NCBI RefSeq assembly: GCF_016919245.1
Contig: NZ_JAFEJA010000001.1
Span: 1,984,001 to 2,048,000 of the forward strand
Origin: Streptomyces zhihengii
GTDB taxonomy: Bacteria > Actinomycetota > Actinomycetes > Streptomycetales > Streptomycetaceae
Direction of reading: 5' to 3'
Length of the DNA: 64,000 nucleotides
Within the stretch, counting starts at the first letter, position 1. Each line of letters starts with the position of its first letter. The notes under the pieces are model-generated. The model was not told where the DNA came from. It saw only the letters and a program-made list of their open reading frames with translations, and did not search any database. A program made the position numbers and the translations under genes. This document shows, in pieces, positions 8,701-18,164 of this stretch.

Positions 8701-11186
8701 GGGTAGGCGCCCTCGGGCGCCGTGGTGGAGAGCTCCGGCCTGCCCTCCTCGATCCAGACCTCGCCGGTCTTGGACAGGTCGATGGCGCGGTCGGCGTCGG
8801 TGTCCTTGACGCCGTCCTTGTTCACGGCGATGAAGCCGACCGAGGAGGCGCCGGGCTTCAGCTTGACGTGGGCGAAGGCGCCGTAGGCGTCGCGGCCGGT
8901 GAACGGCTTGCCGGCGGGCCAGGTCGTGCCCTCGCCGTCGGCGATGTCGCCCCAGGTGTAGAGGCCCCAGTCGTCGTAGTCGCCGTCGGCGCGCTTGTAG
9001 TGGACGATCGCGTAGTCGCGCTGGGTGGCGGTCGGCGGCTGCTCGACGGCCGGGGCGCCGCTGGTGGAGGCGGCGGTGGCGCTCGCGGTGCGGCCGGCGC
9101 TGTCGACGACGACGGCCTTGTACCGCAGGGCCGTGCCCGCGGGCGCGGTGACCTTCTGGGTCACCTTGTAGGGGGCGTGGTCGGCGGAGCCGAGGACCTG
9201 CCACTTCCCGTTGCCCGTCTGGGCGGCGAAGACGACGCGGTTGAGCTGTCCGCCGTCGACGTCCGCGGAGATCTCGACGGTGCCGGTGGCGCCGTCCGCG
9301 GGGGCCTTCAGCGTGAGCGAGGGCTTGGCGGCCGGGGCGCCGAGCGGCTTCGCCGCCTTGAGCACCAGGGAGCCGAGCGCGGGGACGGTCACCTTCACCG
9401 TGGTGTCGGCGCCGCTGGTGACCCGGGCGTCACCGCCGTGGACGGCGGAGAAGGCCATGCCGGCCGAGCCGGTCGGGATCTCGGCCGTCTTCGCCTCGGT
9501 GGAGCTGTTCACCGCGACGAGGTACTCGGTCTTCGTGCGGGCGTCGGTGCGGGAGAAGCCGTAGACCGGGCCTTCGGCGTACCGCTGCTGCTGGACGCCG
9601 TCCCGCAGTGCCGGGTGTTCGCGGGTGAGCTTCGCGAGTGCGGCGATCTGCCGGTACAGCGGGTGCGAGGGGTCGTAGGCGTCCTTCGCGTGGGTGCGGT
9701 CGGTGCCGATCTGGTCGTCGTCCAGGTAGTCGGCCGTCCGCGAGGCGAAGAGCGTCTGCCGGGAGTCCTTGTCGCCGCCGGGGCCGGTGAAGCCCTGCTC
9801 GTCGCCGTAGTAGACGACGGGGTTGCCGCGGGTGAGGAACATCAGCTCGTTGGCGAGCCCCGCGCGCCGCAGCAGTTCGGCGTCGTCCGCCTTCGGGTTG
9901 TCCTGCTTCAGGAACATGCCGAAGCGGCCCATGTCGTGGTTGCCGAGGAAGGGCACCGACTCGTAGGCGTTGGCCTTGTCCGTCGTGTAGCGGTAGTCCT
10001 GGCCGAAGAGGTTCGCCAGCTTGTCCGCGCCGGCGCCCTGCGAGGCGAAGGCGCGGGCGGCGTCCTGGAAGGGGAAGTCGAGGGTGGCGTCGAGCCGGCC
10101 CTCGGTGACGTACGGGGCGGTGATCGCGGGGTCGGCCGAGTAGACCTCGCCGAACATGAAGAAGTCGTCCCGGCCGCGCTTGGCCGCGTACTCGTCGAGC
10201 GAGGTGGCCCACTGGGTCCAGAACTCGGTGTTGACGTGCTTGACCGTGTCGATGCGGAAGCCGTCGATGTCGAAGTCGCGCACCCAGCGCTGGTAGATCT
10301 TCTCCATCCCCTCGACGACCTCGGGACGCTCGGTCCACAGGTCGTCCAGGCCGACGAAGTCGCCGTACCCGGAGGACTCGCCGGCGAAGGTGGAGTCGCC
10401 CCGGTTGTGGTACATCGTCGGGTCGTTGAGCCAGGCCGGGACCTTCACGTTCTTCTTGTCCGCGGCGACGACGGGGGTGCGCGGGAAGGAGTCCCGGTCG
10501 ACGGCCGGGAAGCGGCGCTCGCCGTCGGCGTAGTCGGCGTCGTCGAAGGGGACGCCGTCCTTGGTCAGGTACGGGAAGGCGCCCTTGGAGAGGTAGCCGT
10601 AGGACTTCTCCTCGTAGTCGACGACGTCCGCGGTGTGGTTGGTGATGACGTCGAAGAAGACCTTCATGCCCTTGGCGTGGGCCTTGTCGATCAGCCGCTC
10701 CAGGTCGGCGTTGGTGCCGAAGTGGGGGTCGACCTGGGTGAAGTCGGTGATCCAGTAGCCGTGGTAGCCGGCCGACGCGTCCTTGCCCTCGCCCTGCACG
10801 GGCTGGTTCTTGAAGATCGGCGCCATCCAGATGGCGGTGGTGCCGAGCCCCTTGATGTAGTCCAGCTTCTCGGTGAGGCCCTTGAGGTCGCCGCCCTGGT
10901 AGAAGCCCTTGTCCGCCGGGTCGTAGCCGGTGGCGAGCCGGGAACCGGTCAGGCCGCCGCGGTCGTTGCGTGCGTCGCCGTTGGCGAAACGGTCCGGCAG
11001 GACGAAGTAGAACTGCTCACGGGTCAGGTCGTGGCGGGCCGGCTCGGCGGCCAGCGATCTGTCCGACGGGGGCGCGGGCGGCGGGGGCGCGGCCGCCGCC
11101 GGCACGGCGGAGACCAGCGCCGCGACCGTCGCCGTCGCCAGTGCGGCGGCGGCTGCGGTGCGCAGCGGGATACGGGGGCGTGTCAA
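5799..11186 (-). CDS. pulA: secreted bifunctional alpha-amylase/pullulanase
   Basis: Very large secreted glycosidase (1795 aa) with two GH13 catalytic units, acting on alpha-1,4 and alpha-1,6 bonds of starch and pullulan. A signal peptide ([19 protein letters not shown]...AAAAPP) is followed by an amylase-type domain from [13 protein letters not shown], with catalytic GFRIDTVKH (near 310), FMFGEV (near 344) and FLGNHD (near 418). Two pullulanase-associated (CBM41-like) modules start [19 protein letters not shown] (near 725) and [19 protein letters not shown] (near 835). A CBM48-like segment [17 protein letters not shown] (near 1080) precedes the pullulanase unit: [10 protein letters not shown] (near 1398), YGEGWNFGE (near 1438) and DAHDNETLF (near 1572). 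The start is a TTG (11184-11186) with AGGAGAG at proper spacing; the open frame upstream lies antisense-like inside the amylase gene. Confidence 0.93.
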   Translation of the reverse strand: MTRPRIPLRTAAAAALATATVAALVSAVPAAAAPPPPAPPSDRSLAAEPARHDLTREQFYFVLPDRFANGDARNDRGGLTGSRLATGYDPADKGFYQGGDLKGLTEKLDYIKGLGTTAIWMAPIFKNQPVQGEGKDASAGYHGYWITDFTQVDPHFGTNADLERLIDKAHAKGMKVFFDVITNHTADVVDYEEKSYGYLSKGAFPYLTKDGVPFDDADYADGERRFPAVDRDSFPRTPVVAADKKNVKVPAWLNDPTMYHNRGDSTFAGESSGYGDFVGLDDLWTERPEVVEGMEKIYQRWVRDFDIDGFRIDTVKHVNTEFWTQWATSLDEYAAKRGRDDFFMFGEVYSADPAITAPYVTEGRLDATLDFPFQDAARAFASQGAGADKLANLFGQDYRYTTDKANAYESVPFLGNHDMGRFGMFLKQDNPKADDAELLRRAGLANELMFLTRGNPVVYYGDEQGFTGPGGDKDSRQTLFASRTADYLDDDQIGTDRTHAKDAYDPSHPLYRQIAALAKLTREHPALRDGVQQQRYAEGPVYGFSRTDARTKTEYLVAVNSSTEAKTAEIPTGSAGMAFSAVHGGDARVTSGADTTVKVTVPALGSLVLKAAKPLGAPAAKPSLTLKAPADGATGTVEISADVDGGQLNRVVFAAQTGNGKWQVLGSADHAPYKVTQKVTAPAGTALRYKAVVVDSAGRTASATAASTSGAPAVEQPPTATQRDYAIVHYKRADGDYDDWGLYTWGDIADGEGTTWPAGKPFTGRDAYGAFAHVKLKPGASSVGFIAVNKDGVKDTDADRAIDLSKTGEVWIEEGRPELSTTAPEGAYPPQDTSKAVLHYQRADGDHTGWGLHTWTGAAEPTDWSKPLEPVRTDAYGAVYEVPLAAGATSLSYILHKGDEKDLPSDQSLDLKANGHEVWLLGGQQKYLLPQPKGSSAALDLTKAQAVWIDRNTVAWNGSAAAASSALLYSRDGSVAVDGGALTGDHRVLRLNATELTAAQKAEFPHLAGYTAWSVDARDRDRVREALRGQVVAAQYAANGAALTATGVQLAGVLDDLYAAQATRADLGAVFDGKGVPTLRVWAPTAQRVSLEIDGRNVAMRRDDASGVWSVRGSKGWKGDTYRYHVTVWAPSVQKIVTNKVTDPYSLALTADSEKSVVVDLTDKSLAPKGWSGLKKPAAVPLRDAQIQELHIRDFSIADPTAEDKGTYLAFADKDSKGSRHLRELARAGTSYVHLLPAFDIGTIPEKKADQQQPACDLLVYAPDSAEQQACVAKAAAKDAYNWGYDPLHYTVPEGSYATDPDGTRRTVEFRRMVQALNEDGLRTVMDVVYNHTVAAGQSDKSVLDRIVPGYYQRLLADGSVATSTCCANTAPENAMMGKLVVDSVVTWARDYKVDGFRFDLMGHHPKENILAVRKALDGLTLARDGVDGKKIVLYGEGWNFGEIADDARFVQATQKNMAGTGIATFSDRARDAVRGGGPFDEDPGVQGFASGLFTDPNTSKDNGTEAEQRARLLHYQDLIKVGLSGNLASYSFTDTAGRTVKGSEVDYNGAPAGYAAAPGDALAYADAHDNETLFDALAFKLPAGTSAADRARMQVLAMATSALSQGPALSQAGTDLLRSKSLDRNSYDSGDWYNAIHWDCRSGNGFGRGLPPAADNEPKWGFAKPLLTAPSLTVGCAQIDGASASYRDLLRIRTTEKAFSQLTAADVQKALSFPLSGTGETPGVITMRLGDLVVVFNATPGQQVQKVPALAGTGYALHPAQRSGADAVVKSSSYAKDSGTFTVPARTVAVFERG

Positions 11187-11219
11187 GGCGGTTCTCTCCT
11201 GAGGGTGTGTGCGGTGCGT

Positions 11220-11257
11220 GCGCCGTCCCGCGCCCGGGGAGGGGCGCGGGACGGCGC
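11220..11257 (-). terminator. hairpin between amylase and pullulanase genes
   Basis: Perfect 16-bp inverted repeat (11220-11235 against 11242-11257) with a 6-nt loop GGGGAG. It follows the amylase stop codon by about 40 bp and ends only about 33 bp before the TTG start of the pullulanase gene, so it can end amylase transcripts or reduce read-through. Confidence 0.8.
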
Positions 11258-11299
11258 GGGGGAGGTGCACCGGGGCGCCCGGGGGGGGCGCCGCCGGTC

Positions 11300-13009
11300 C
11301 TAGTTGCGCCAGGTGTCGTTCAGCGCGATGCGGCTGGTGCCGACGGTGGCGGTGCGGTTGGCGCCGCTCTCCCAGGTGACGTTGCCGGCGGCGTCCTTGC
11401 GGATGTACTTGTACTCGAAGGCCGTGCCGGCGGGCAGGTCCACGTCCAGCTTCCACACGGGGTAGGACGCGGGGTCGAGCTTGCGGGCGCTGCCCGGGTT
11501 CCAGTTGCCGAGTTCGGCACGGTTGCCCGTCACGTAGATGTTCTGGCCCATGACGGTGGTGGCGTTGACCGCGAACGACGCCCCGGAGGTCACCGGGTCG
11601 GGGTCGGGGTCCGTGCCGCCGCCGCTGCACGTCCGGGCGTTCACGTGCAGCGCCACGGCCGTGCCCGCGCCGAGCGTGGCGGTGAACTGGCCGGATCCGT
11701 TCACCGTGACCGCGTTGCCGCTCTGGACGTCGCAGTAGGTGCCGGAGGGCAGGGACGTCTGGAAGGTGCGGGACAGCGACGAGCCCTCGTGGTTGATCGC
11801 CACGTACGCCTTGTCGCCGCGGCCGAAGGCGATCTGGTCGCCCCCGTTGTCCCACCAGTTCGTCACGGCCTGGCCGCGCGCCGTGTTGCGGAAGGCGACC
11901 ATGGACGAGACCTCGCGCCAGGCGTGCTGGCACTTCCAGCCGTCGCTGTAGCAGGCGTTCACCTGGCCGCCGTTCGGCGGGCCGGCGTCGTGGTCGGAGA
12001 ACTCGTAGCCGGAGTGGACGTCCGGGTTGCCGTACGGCCAGGCCAGCATGAAGACGTGCGCGAGCGTGTAGGCCGAGCCGTTCTTGTAGGTCATCGTGTC
12101 GCCGCCGCGCTCGGTGTCGTGGTTGGCGACGAACACGTTGGACTGGCCCGAGGGCATGAAGCCCCAGCCCTCGCCGAAGTTCTTCAGGTGGGCGAGGTTC
12201 TCGTTCTGGAAGACCTGCTTGAGGCTCCGTCCGTAGCGGAACTCCTGGACGTCGCCGCTGCCGAGGTACTCGGAGGGGGAGACCGCCTCGCCGGCGCCGT
12301 AGATGGCTTCGTGCTTCCAGTAGACGTTCGGGTTGGTCAGCCGGGACTTGATGTTCGACAGGTCGGCGGCCGCCATGTGCTTGGCGGCGTCGATGCGGAA
12401 GCCGTCGACGCCCAGCGAGAGCAGGTCGTTGAGGTATCCGGCGATCTTGCCGCGGACGTAGTCCTCACCGGTGTCCAGGTCCGCGAGCCCGACGAGCTCG
12501 CAGTTCTGCACGTTGCCGCGGTCGCCGTAGTTGTTGCCGATCTGCGTGGTGCAGTTGTCGAAGTCGGGCGCCGAATAGATGCCGGGGTAGTTGTACTTGG
12601 TGTACGACGAGCCGCCGGTGCCGGTGCCGCTGCCCGCGGACATGTGGTTGATGACCGAGTCGGCCACCACCTTCACGCCCGCCGCGTGACAGGTGTCGAC
12701 CATGTTCTTGAACTGCGTCCGGTCGCCGAGGCGTCCGGCGATCCGGTAGGACACCGGCTGGTACGAGGTCCACCACTGGGCGCCCTGGATGTGCTCCTGG
12801 GGCGGGGAGACCTGGACGAAGCCGTAACCGGCCGGGCCCAGGCTGTCGGTGCACGCCTTGGCGACCGAGTCGAATTTCCACTCGAACATCACCGCGGTGA
12901 CGTCCTTGTCGCCGGGCGGCGCGGCCTGTGCGACGGTGGTGGGGGCCGTGACGGCGACAGCGGCTCCTGCCACAACGGCGAGTGCCGCGGCCACGGTTCT
13001 TCTGGCCAT
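11300..13009 (-). CDS. secreted alpha-amylase with C-terminal CBM20
   Basis: Secreted GH13 endo-amylase (569 aa) that cuts internal alpha-1,4 bonds of starch. A Sec signal peptide ([20 protein letters not shown]...AQAAPPGD) leads to the Streptomyces-type amylase core starting [19 protein letters not shown]. Catalytic residues sit in GFRIDAAKH (nucleophile Asp), YGAGEAVSP (acid/base Glu) and [10 protein letters not shown] (stabilising Asp). After about residue 465 a linker [17 protein letters not shown] leads to a starch-binding CBM20 ([25 protein letters not shown]...[19 protein letters not shown]). The start ATG at 13007-13009 has AGGAGG upstream. MalR-like sites lie in its promoter region, matching induction by maltodextrins. 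Confidence 0.95.
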   Translation of the reverse strand: MARRTVAAALAVVAGAAVAVTAPTTVAQAAPPGDKDVTAVMFEWKFDSVAKACTDSLGPAGYGFVQVSPPQEHIQGAQWWTSYQPVSYRIAGRLGDRTQFKNMVDTCHAAGVKVVADSVINHMSAGSGTGTGGSSYTKYNYPGIYSAPDFDNCTTQIGNNYGDRGNVQNCELVGLADLDTGEDYVRGKIAGYLNDLLSLGVDGFRIDAAKHMAAADLSNIKSRLTNPNVYWKHEAIYGAGEAVSPSEYLGSGDVQEFRYGRSLKQVFQNENLAHLKNFGEGWGFMPSGQSNVFVANHDTERGGDTMTYKNGSAYTLAHVFMLAWPYGNPDVHSGYEFSDHDAGPPNGGQVNACYSDGWKCQHAWREVSSMVAFRNTARGQAVTNWWDNGGDQIAFGRGDKAYVAINHEGSSLSRTFQTSLPSGTYCDVQSGNAVTVNGSGQFTATLGAGTAVALHVNARTCSGGGTDPDPDPVTSGASFAVNATTVMGQNIYVTGNRAELGNWNPGSARKLDPASYPVWKLDVDLPAGTAFEYKYIRKDAAGNVTWESGANRTATVGTSRIALNDTWRN

Positions 13010-13479
13010 TCTGTCCTCCTGCCGAGAGGGAGGTGGGGATGGGAGGGGGAGCCTCGAACGGCAACGCGCCATGCCCGCAAGGCCTTTTGAGAGTTCTTAC
13101 GCAAGAAGTCTGAAACTTGTTGCGGTCGAGACCGTACGGCCCGGCTGCCACCCGGTCAACCCTTCGCACAGACCTTCGTCAGTACCTGTATGACGGCCGG
13201 GAAACGTATCCGTTCCGTGTCCGCAAACTCTTTCGCAAGGTGTTGCAGCGGTGTTACTTTCAACGACGACTCCGGTCCGGCCGGCCGGGGGTTCCGGTCC
13301 GTACCGGCACCTCACGCGCCCGGCCGGCCGGGCCGGTCACCCGGGTTCGCACACGGCGCTCCGCACCACCCCGCAGGAGCCCCGCCCCGGTGCGCCGAAG
13401 GGCCGGCACCGGCCGCGACACACGCGAACCGGCCCGGCCCCGGGCTCCTCCCCCACACCGCACTCCCGTGCGGGCCATC
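13010..13479. other. regulatory gap upstream of the amylase gene
   Basis: This 470-bp gap holds the promoter region of the minus-strand amylase and the 3' end of the LacI gene. Visible elements are a TTCTT/AAGAA inverted repeat at 13094-13107, TTGTTGC near 13115-13123 and the MalR-like site at 13235-13246. A 16-bp GC palindrome lies at 13318-13333. No plausible gene is seen in it; the short open frames have no ribosome site or family similarity. Confidence 0.6.
13235..13246. promoter_or_regulatory. MalR-like operator upstream of amylase
   Basis: GCAAGGTGTTGC, embedded in CGCAAGGTGTTGCAGCG (13234-13250). The malE-malR gap carries CGCAAGGCTTTGCAGCG, which differs at only two positions. Streptomyces MalR is known to act on TTGCAG/CTTGCAG-type elements of amylase and malE promoters. 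Confidence 0.65.
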
Positions 13480-14538
13480 TCAGAGCGCCCGCACCCCCGG
13501 GGCGCCCGTCGAGCCGCGCACGACCAGCTCCGGCTGGAAGACGAACTCCGTGCGCTGCACCGGGTTTCCGCCGATCTCCTCGATCAGCGCGTCGACGGCG
13601 GCCGTGGCCATCGCCTGCACCGGCTGACGCACCGTCGTCAGCGGTGGGTCGGTGAACGCGATCAGCGGCGAGTCGTCGAAGCCGACCACCGAGATGTCGC
13701 CCGGCACGTCGAGCCCCCTGCTGCGCACCGCGCGGATCGCGCCGAGCGCCATCAGGTCGCTGGCGCACACGATGCCGGTGCAGCCCGCGTCCAGCAGCGC
13801 CCCGGCGGCCACCTGCCCGCCCTCCACGGTGAACAGCGTGGAGGTGACGAGCTCCTCCGCCTGCTCCTGGCTCAGCCCCAGCAGTGCCTGCGCGGCGGCG
13901 GTGAACCCCTCCGCCTTGCGGCGCGAGGGGACGTACCGGGTCGGGCCGACGGCCAGCCCGACGCGCTCGTGGCCGAGGTCCACGAGATGACGGACCGCCA
14001 TCCGGGCGGCGCTGCGGTCGTCCGGTGACACGAAGTGCGCGTCGATCCGCTCGTTGAAGCCGTTGATCAGCACGAACGGGACCCCGCGCGCGGCCAGTTG
14101 GGCGTAGCGCGCCGGGTCCTCGGCGGTGTCCGCGTGCAGCCCCGACATGAAGATGATGCCGGTGACACCGCGCTGTTCGAGCTGCTCGACGAGCTCGTCC
14201 TCGGTGGCGCCGCCGGGCATCTGGGTGCACAGCACCGGGGTGTAGCCGTGACCGGCCAGCACCTGCTCGATGACCTGGGCGAACGCGGGGAAGATCGGGT
14301 TCGTCAGCTCCGGGATGACCAGTCCGACCAGCCCGGCGCTGCGCCGGCGCAGCCGCACGGGACGCTCGTAGCCGAGGACGTCCAGCGCCGCCAGCACCCG
14401 GTGCCGCGTCGGTGCCGCCACACCGGCCTTGCCGTTGAGCACCCGGCTGACCGTGGCCTCGCTGACCCCGGCCTGGAGGGCGAGGTCGGCCAGCCTCGGG
14501 ACGGCGGCAGCGCCGTCCCGAGGCAGGGGGAGCGTCAC
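13480..14538 (-). CDS. LacI family regulator, MalR paralogue
   Basis: LacI/GalR repressor of 352 aa. The N-terminal helix-turn-helix is VPRLADLALQAGVSEATVSRVLNGK, followed by the hinge region and a periplasmic-binding-like effector domain (FVSPDDRSAARMAVRHLVDLGH, GDISVVGFDDSPLIAFTDPPLTTVRQP). It is closely similar to the MalR encoded at 19800-20834: the recognition stretch GVSEATVSRVLNGK is identical and long blocks of the effector domain match. It begins with a GTG (14536-14538) overlapping the TGA of the alpha-glucosidase gene as GTGA, so it is the last gene of the malEFG-glucosidase operon. A second maltose-responsive repressor forming a feedback loop is a reasonable inference. Confidence 0.92.
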   Translation of the reverse strand: MTLPLPRDGAAAVPRLADLALQAGVSEATVSRVLNGKAGVAAPTRHRVLAALDVLGYERPVRLRRRSAGLVGLVIPELTNPIFPAFAQVIEQVLAGHGYTPVLCTQMPGGATEDELVEQLEQRGVTGIIFMSGLHADTAEDPARYAQLAARGVPFVLINGFNERIDAHFVSPDDRSAARMAVRHLVDLGHERVGLAVGPTRYVPSRRKAEGFTAAAQALLGLSQEQAEELVTSTLFTVEGGQVAAGALLDAGCTGIVCASDLMALGAIRAVRSRGLDVPGDISVVGFDDSPLIAFTDPPLTTVRQPVQAMATAAVDALIEEIGGNPVQRTEFVFQPELVVRGSTGAPGVRAL

Positions 14539-16184
14539 ACCGCCCACCAGACGGTGGTGTCCGCGGGCAGCTCGGCCTCGCCGCCGGTGACGGTGACGGT
14601 GTCGCTGGCGAGCAGCACCCGGCCGTGGGCGGGCACCCGCACCGGCTCGCCGGTGGTGTTGGCGGTGCACACGAAGCCGTCGCGGGCGAACGACAGCACG
14701 CCCTCGGGGGTGTCGAGCCACTCGACACCGTCCCCGGCGCCCATGCCCTGCTGGACCCGGCGCACGGCGAGCGCGCTGCGGTACAGCTCCAGCGTGGAGC
14801 CGGGGTCGCCGGTCTGGGTCTCGACGCTCAGCGAACCCCACTCGGCGGGCTGCGGCAGCCAGCTCCCGCCGTCGCCGAAGCCGTACGAGGAGCCCTCGGC
14901 CGTCCACGGGATCGGCACCCGGCAGCCGTCGCGGAAGCCGTCCTGGCCGGTGGCCCGCCAGAACGACGGGTCCTGGCGCACCTCGTCGGGCAGGTCGGTG
15001 ACGTCGGGCAGGCCGAGCTCCTCGCCCTGGTAGATGTAGGCCGAGCCGGGCAGCGCCAGCATCAGCAGGGTGGCCGCGCGGGCGCGGCGCAGGCCGAGCT
15101 CGCGGTCGCCGGCCTCGCGGAGCTGGGTGCCGAGCCCCGCGGGGTTGGCGAAGCGGGTGGCGTGGCGGGTCACGTCGTGGTTGGAGAGCACCCAGGTGGT
15201 GGGCGCGCCGACCGGGCGCATCGCGGCGAGCGAGGCGTCGATGACCTTGCGCAGCTCGGCCGCGTCCCAGTGGGTGCCGAGGTACTGGAAGTTGAAGGCC
15301 TGGTGCATCTCGTCGGGGCGCACGTAGTTGGCGGTGCGCTCGACGGTGGGGGTCCACGCCTCGGCGACGAGCACCCGGTTGTCGCCGTACTCGGCGAGGA
15401 CCTGGCGCCAGCTCCGGTACACCTCGTGCACGCCGTCCTGGTCGAAGAAGGGCATGACATCGTTTCCGAGCAGCTTGAGCTGGTCGTGTCCGCCGATGTC
15501 CGGCAGGCCCTCGGCCTTGATCAGGCCGTGGGCGACGTCCACCCGGAAGCCGTCGACGCCCATGTCCAGCCAGAAGCGCAGGATGGAGCGGAACTCGTCG
15601 CGGACGGCCGGGTGCTCCCAGTTGAAGTCGGGCTGCTCGGGCGCGAAGAGGTGGAGGTACCACTCGCCGTCGTCGGTGCGGGTCCAGGCCGGGCCGCCGA
15701 AGATGGACTCCCAGTCGTTGGGGGGCAGCTCGCCGTTCTTCCCCTTGCCGGGACGGAAGTGGTAGCGCTCGCGCAGCGGGGAGCCGGGGCCCTCGGCCAG
15801 CGCGCGCTGGAACCACTCGTGCCGGTCGGACGAGTGGTTGGGCACCAGGTCGACGATGATCCGCAGGCCCAGGCCGTGGGCCTCGCGGATGAGGGCGTCG
15901 GCGTCCAGCAGGCTGCCGAACATCGGGTCGATGGCACGGTAGTCGGCGACGTCGTATCCGGCGTCGGCCTGCGGGGACGCGTAGAAGGGGCTGAGCCAGA
16001 CGGCGTCGACACCGAGGTCGCGCAGGTACGGCAGCCGGCTGCGGATGCCCTCCAGATCGCCCATGCCGTCGCCGTTTCCGTCGGCGAAGCTGCGCGGGTA
16101 GACCTGGTAGATCACCGCGTCGCGCCACCAGCCCGTGTCCGTGCCGGAGGTGGGGGCGGCGGGGGCAGCAAGGTGCTGGGTCAT
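14535..16184 (-). CDS. aglA: intracellular GH13 alpha-glucosidase
   Basis: Oligo-1,6-/alpha-glucosidase type GH13 enzyme (549 aa) without signal peptide, so it should hydrolyse imported maltodextrins in the cytosol. It opens WWRDAVIYQVYPRSFADGNGDG, typical of the trehalose synthase/oligoglucosidase branch. Catalytic segments are GFRVDVAHGLIK (Asp), VLVAEAWTP (Glu) and VLSNHDVTRHATRF (Asp). The ATG at 16182-16184 was chosen because AGGGA precedes it by about 7 nt; an in-frame ATG at 16200-16202 is possible. It follows malG across a perfect hairpin and overlaps the LacI gene by GTGA. Confidence 0.92.
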   Translation of the reverse strand: MTQHLAAPAAPTSGTDTGWWRDAVIYQVYPRSFADGNGDGMGDLEGIRSRLPYLRDLGVDAVWLSPFYASPQADAGYDVADYRAIDPMFGSLLDADALIREAHGLGLRIIVDLVPNHSSDRHEWFQRALAEGPGSPLRERYHFRPGKGKNGELPPNDWESIFGGPAWTRTDDGEWYLHLFAPEQPDFNWEHPAVRDEFRSILRFWLDMGVDGFRVDVAHGLIKAEGLPDIGGHDQLKLLGNDVMPFFDQDGVHEVYRSWRQVLAEYGDNRVLVAEAWTPTVERTANYVRPDEMHQAFNFQYLGTHWDAAELRKVIDASLAAMRPVGAPTTWVLSNHDVTRHATRFANPAGLGTQLREAGDRELGLRRARAATLLMLALPGSAYIYQGEELGLPDVTDLPDEVRQDPSFWRATGQDGFRDGCRVPIPWTAEGSSYGFGDGGSWLPQPAEWGSLSVETQTGDPGSTLELYRSALAVRRVQQGMGAGDGVEWLDTPEGVLSFARDGFVCTANTTGEPVRVPAHGRVLLASDTVTVTGGEAELPADTTVWWAV

Positions 16185-16213
16185 GTCATCCCTGGAAGTC
16201 ATAGGGGTCGGGT

Positions 16214-16252
16214 GCGGCGCCGGTCCGGGGTACAGGCACGGACCGGCGCCGC
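16214..16252 (-). terminator. hairpin between malG and the alpha-glucosidase gene
   Basis: Perfect 14-bp inverted repeat (16214-16227 against 16239-16252) with an 11-nt loop. It lies between malG (stop at 16273) and the downstream gene start at 16184, so it could partly terminate the operon or protect the malEFG part of the mRNA. Confidence 0.72.
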
Positions 16253-16272
16253 GGCTTCATGCGCGCGGGTGC

Positions 16273-17136
16273 TCAGCCCTTGACGGCGCCGGCCGACATG
16301 CCGGTCACCAGGTGGCGCTGGGCGAAGAGGAAGACGATCGCCGCGGGGATGGCGATGAGCACCGAGGCGGCGGTCATCGGGCCCCACTGGGCGCCGTACT
16401 GGTTGACGAACTTCTGGAGACCGCCGGCCAGCGTCATGTTCTCGTCACCGACCATGAACGCGGACGCGTAGGCGACCTCGCCCCAGGCGGTGATGAAGGA
16501 GTAGAACGCGGTCACCGCGATGCCGGGCTTGGCGAGCGGCAGGATCAGCCTCCGGAAGGTGCCGAACGGCGTGAGCCCGTCGACCTGTCCCGACTCGTCG
16601 ATCTCCATCGGGATGGTGTCGAAGAAGCCCTTCATCATCCAGGCGCAGAACGGCACGGCGATGGTCAGGTAGGTGATGACCAGGCCGGCGGGCTCGTTGA
16701 GCAGGCCCATCGCCGCCATGATGTTGTAGATCGGCACGATCAGGACGGCGACCGGGAACATCTGCGTGATCAGCAGCGTCCACATCAGGCCGCGCTTGCC
16801 GGGGAACCGGAAGCGGCTGACGGCGTAGCCGGTCGTGGAGGCGACGAACACCCCGAGCACGGTGGTCAGTCCGGCGACGAGCAGCGAGTTGCCGAACCAG
16901 GTGAGGAACGGGGTGTCCTCCAGCAGTCCGGTGTAGTTCTCGAGCGTCGTCTCCTTGACGAAGTCCGTGGTGGTCGCGTACTTCGCCGGCTTGAGCGAGG
17001 TCAGCAGGACCCACAGCACGGGGAAGACGGCGATCACGGACGCCACCAGCAGCGTGGCGTGCAGACCGAAGGAGGCCAGGGGCGAACGGTGGTTCCGGCC
17101 GCGGCTGCGGCGCGGGGACTCGACTGCGGTGGTCAC
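16273..17136 (-). CDS. malG: maltodextrin ABC transporter permease MalG
   Basis: Inner-membrane permease (287 aa) of the carbohydrate uptake CUT1 family with six predicted helices, starting near LHATLLVASVIAVFPVLWVLL. The cytoplasmic EAA loop that contacts the ATPase is visible as EIDESGQVDGLTPFGTF...ILPLAKPG. The GTG start (17134-17136) overlaps the malF stop as GTGA. No ATPase gene is in the operon, as usual in Streptomyces, where the shared ATPase MsiK serves several importers. The C-terminus HLVTGMSAGAVKG is typical of MalG-type permeases. Confidence 0.95.
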   Translation of the reverse strand: MTTAVESPRRSRGRNHRSPLASFGLHATLLVASVIAVFPVLWVLLTSLKPAKYATTTDFVKETTLENYTGLLEDTPFLTWFGNSLLVAGLTTVLGVFVASTTGYAVSRFRFPGKRGLMWTLLITQMFPVAVLIVPIYNIMAAMGLLNEPAGLVITYLTIAVPFCAWMMKGFFDTIPMEIDESGQVDGLTPFGTFRRLILPLAKPGIAVTAFYSFITAWGEVAYASAFMVGDENMTLAGGLQKFVNQYGAQWGPMTAASVLIAIPAAIVFLFAQRHLVTGMSAGAVKG

Positions 17137-18143
17137 CAGACTTCTCCCTGCTTGCGGAGGACTCGCCGGTAGACCGCGGCGAAGAGCATCAGGAGGACCA
17201 GGATCAGCACACCCCACGTGGAGGACTGCGCGAAGTCGCGCGGGCTGATCTCGAACGAGAACTTGTAGGCCTGGGTGACGAGGATCTGTGTGGCCTCGCC
17301 GGGCCCGCCCCTGGTGAGCAGGAAGATCACCGGGAACATGTTGAAGGTCCAGATGGTGCTGAGCAGGATCACCGTGGTGCTCACCGAGCGCAGCCCGGGC
17401 ATGGTGATGTTGCGGAACCGCTGCCAGGGACCGGCGCCGTCCATCTCGGCGGCCTCGTAGAGCTCACCGGGGATGGACTGCAGACCGCCGAGCAGGGCGA
17501 CCATCATGAACGGGATGCCGAGCCAGACGTTGACGGCGATGACCGAGAACTTGGCCCAGGTGGGGTCGTTGAGCCAGGGCACCGCGTCGATGCCGACGCC
17601 GCCGAGCATCTGGTTGAGCAGACCGTTGTTCTCGTTGTAGAGGAACCGCCAGGCGAAGACGGACACGAAGCCCGGCACGGCCCACGGCAGGATGAGGAAC
17701 ATCCGGTAGAAGGAGCGGCCGGCTATCCGGCGGTTGAGCATGTTGGCCAGGGCGAGGCCCAGCACGAAGGTGACGGCGACGCAGGAGACCGTCCACACCA
17801 GCGTCCAGCCCAGCGTCTCGAAGAACTGCGAGCCGCTGAGCGCTTCCTTGTAGTTGTCGAGGCCCACGAACTCGTACGTCGCGGGGATCTCGTTGACGCC
17901 GATGGACCGCGCGACATTGCGCTCGTTGGCGTCGGTGAGCGACAGGTAGATACCGCGCACGAGCGGGTATCCGATGATCACGGCGATCACGATCGTCACC
18001 GGAGCGACCATCGCCCACGCGTACCAGTGCGTGGAGAGGGAACGGCGGACCTTTCCCGCGGGCTTGCCAGGACGGCGGCTCCGGCCGCGGGCGTCGTCGC
18101 CCGCGGCCTTCGCCACCGACTGGCTGCTGGTGTCCACAGCCAT
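17133..18143 (-). CDS. malF: maltodextrin ABC transporter permease MalF
   Basis: CUT1 permease subunit (336 aa) with a basic N-terminal tail and six predicted membrane helices, the first being WAMVAPVTIVIAVIIGYPLV. The EAA loop reads ELYEAAEMDGAGPWQRFRNITMPGL. FLLTRGGPGEATQILVTQAY is the usual MalF-type periplasmic/TM segment. It lies 21 bp after malE, with AAGGAAGG as ribosome site, and overlaps malG by 4 bp. Confidence 0.95.
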   Translation of the reverse strand: MAVDTSSQSVAKAAGDDARGRSRRPGKPAGKVRRSLSTHWYAWAMVAPVTIVIAVIIGYPLVRGIYLSLTDANERNVARSIGVNEIPATYEFVGLDNYKEALSGSQFFETLGWTLVWTVSCVAVTFVLGLALANMLNRRIAGRSFYRMFLILPWAVPGFVSVFAWRFLYNENNGLLNQMLGGVGIDAVPWLNDPTWAKFSVIAVNVWLGIPFMMVALLGGLQSIPGELYEAAEMDGAGPWQRFRNITMPGLRSVSTTVILLSTIWTFNMFPVIFLLTRGGPGEATQILVTQAYKFSFEISPRDFAQSSTWGVLILVLLMLFAAVYRRVLRKQGEVW

Positions 18144-18164
18144 CAGCCGGTCAACCTTCCTTGG

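Noticed and set aside
5772..11303. 1843-aa plus-strand open frame
   Set aside because: It is antisense to the pullulanase, rich in Val/Gly/Arg/Asp as expected from a mirrored GC-rich frame, and has no domain similarity.
13318..13333. GCCCGGCCGGCCGGGC as LacI gene terminator
   Set aside because: A 16-bp palindrome without a loop and about 150 bp from the stop; self-complementary GC runs of this size are common in this DNA.
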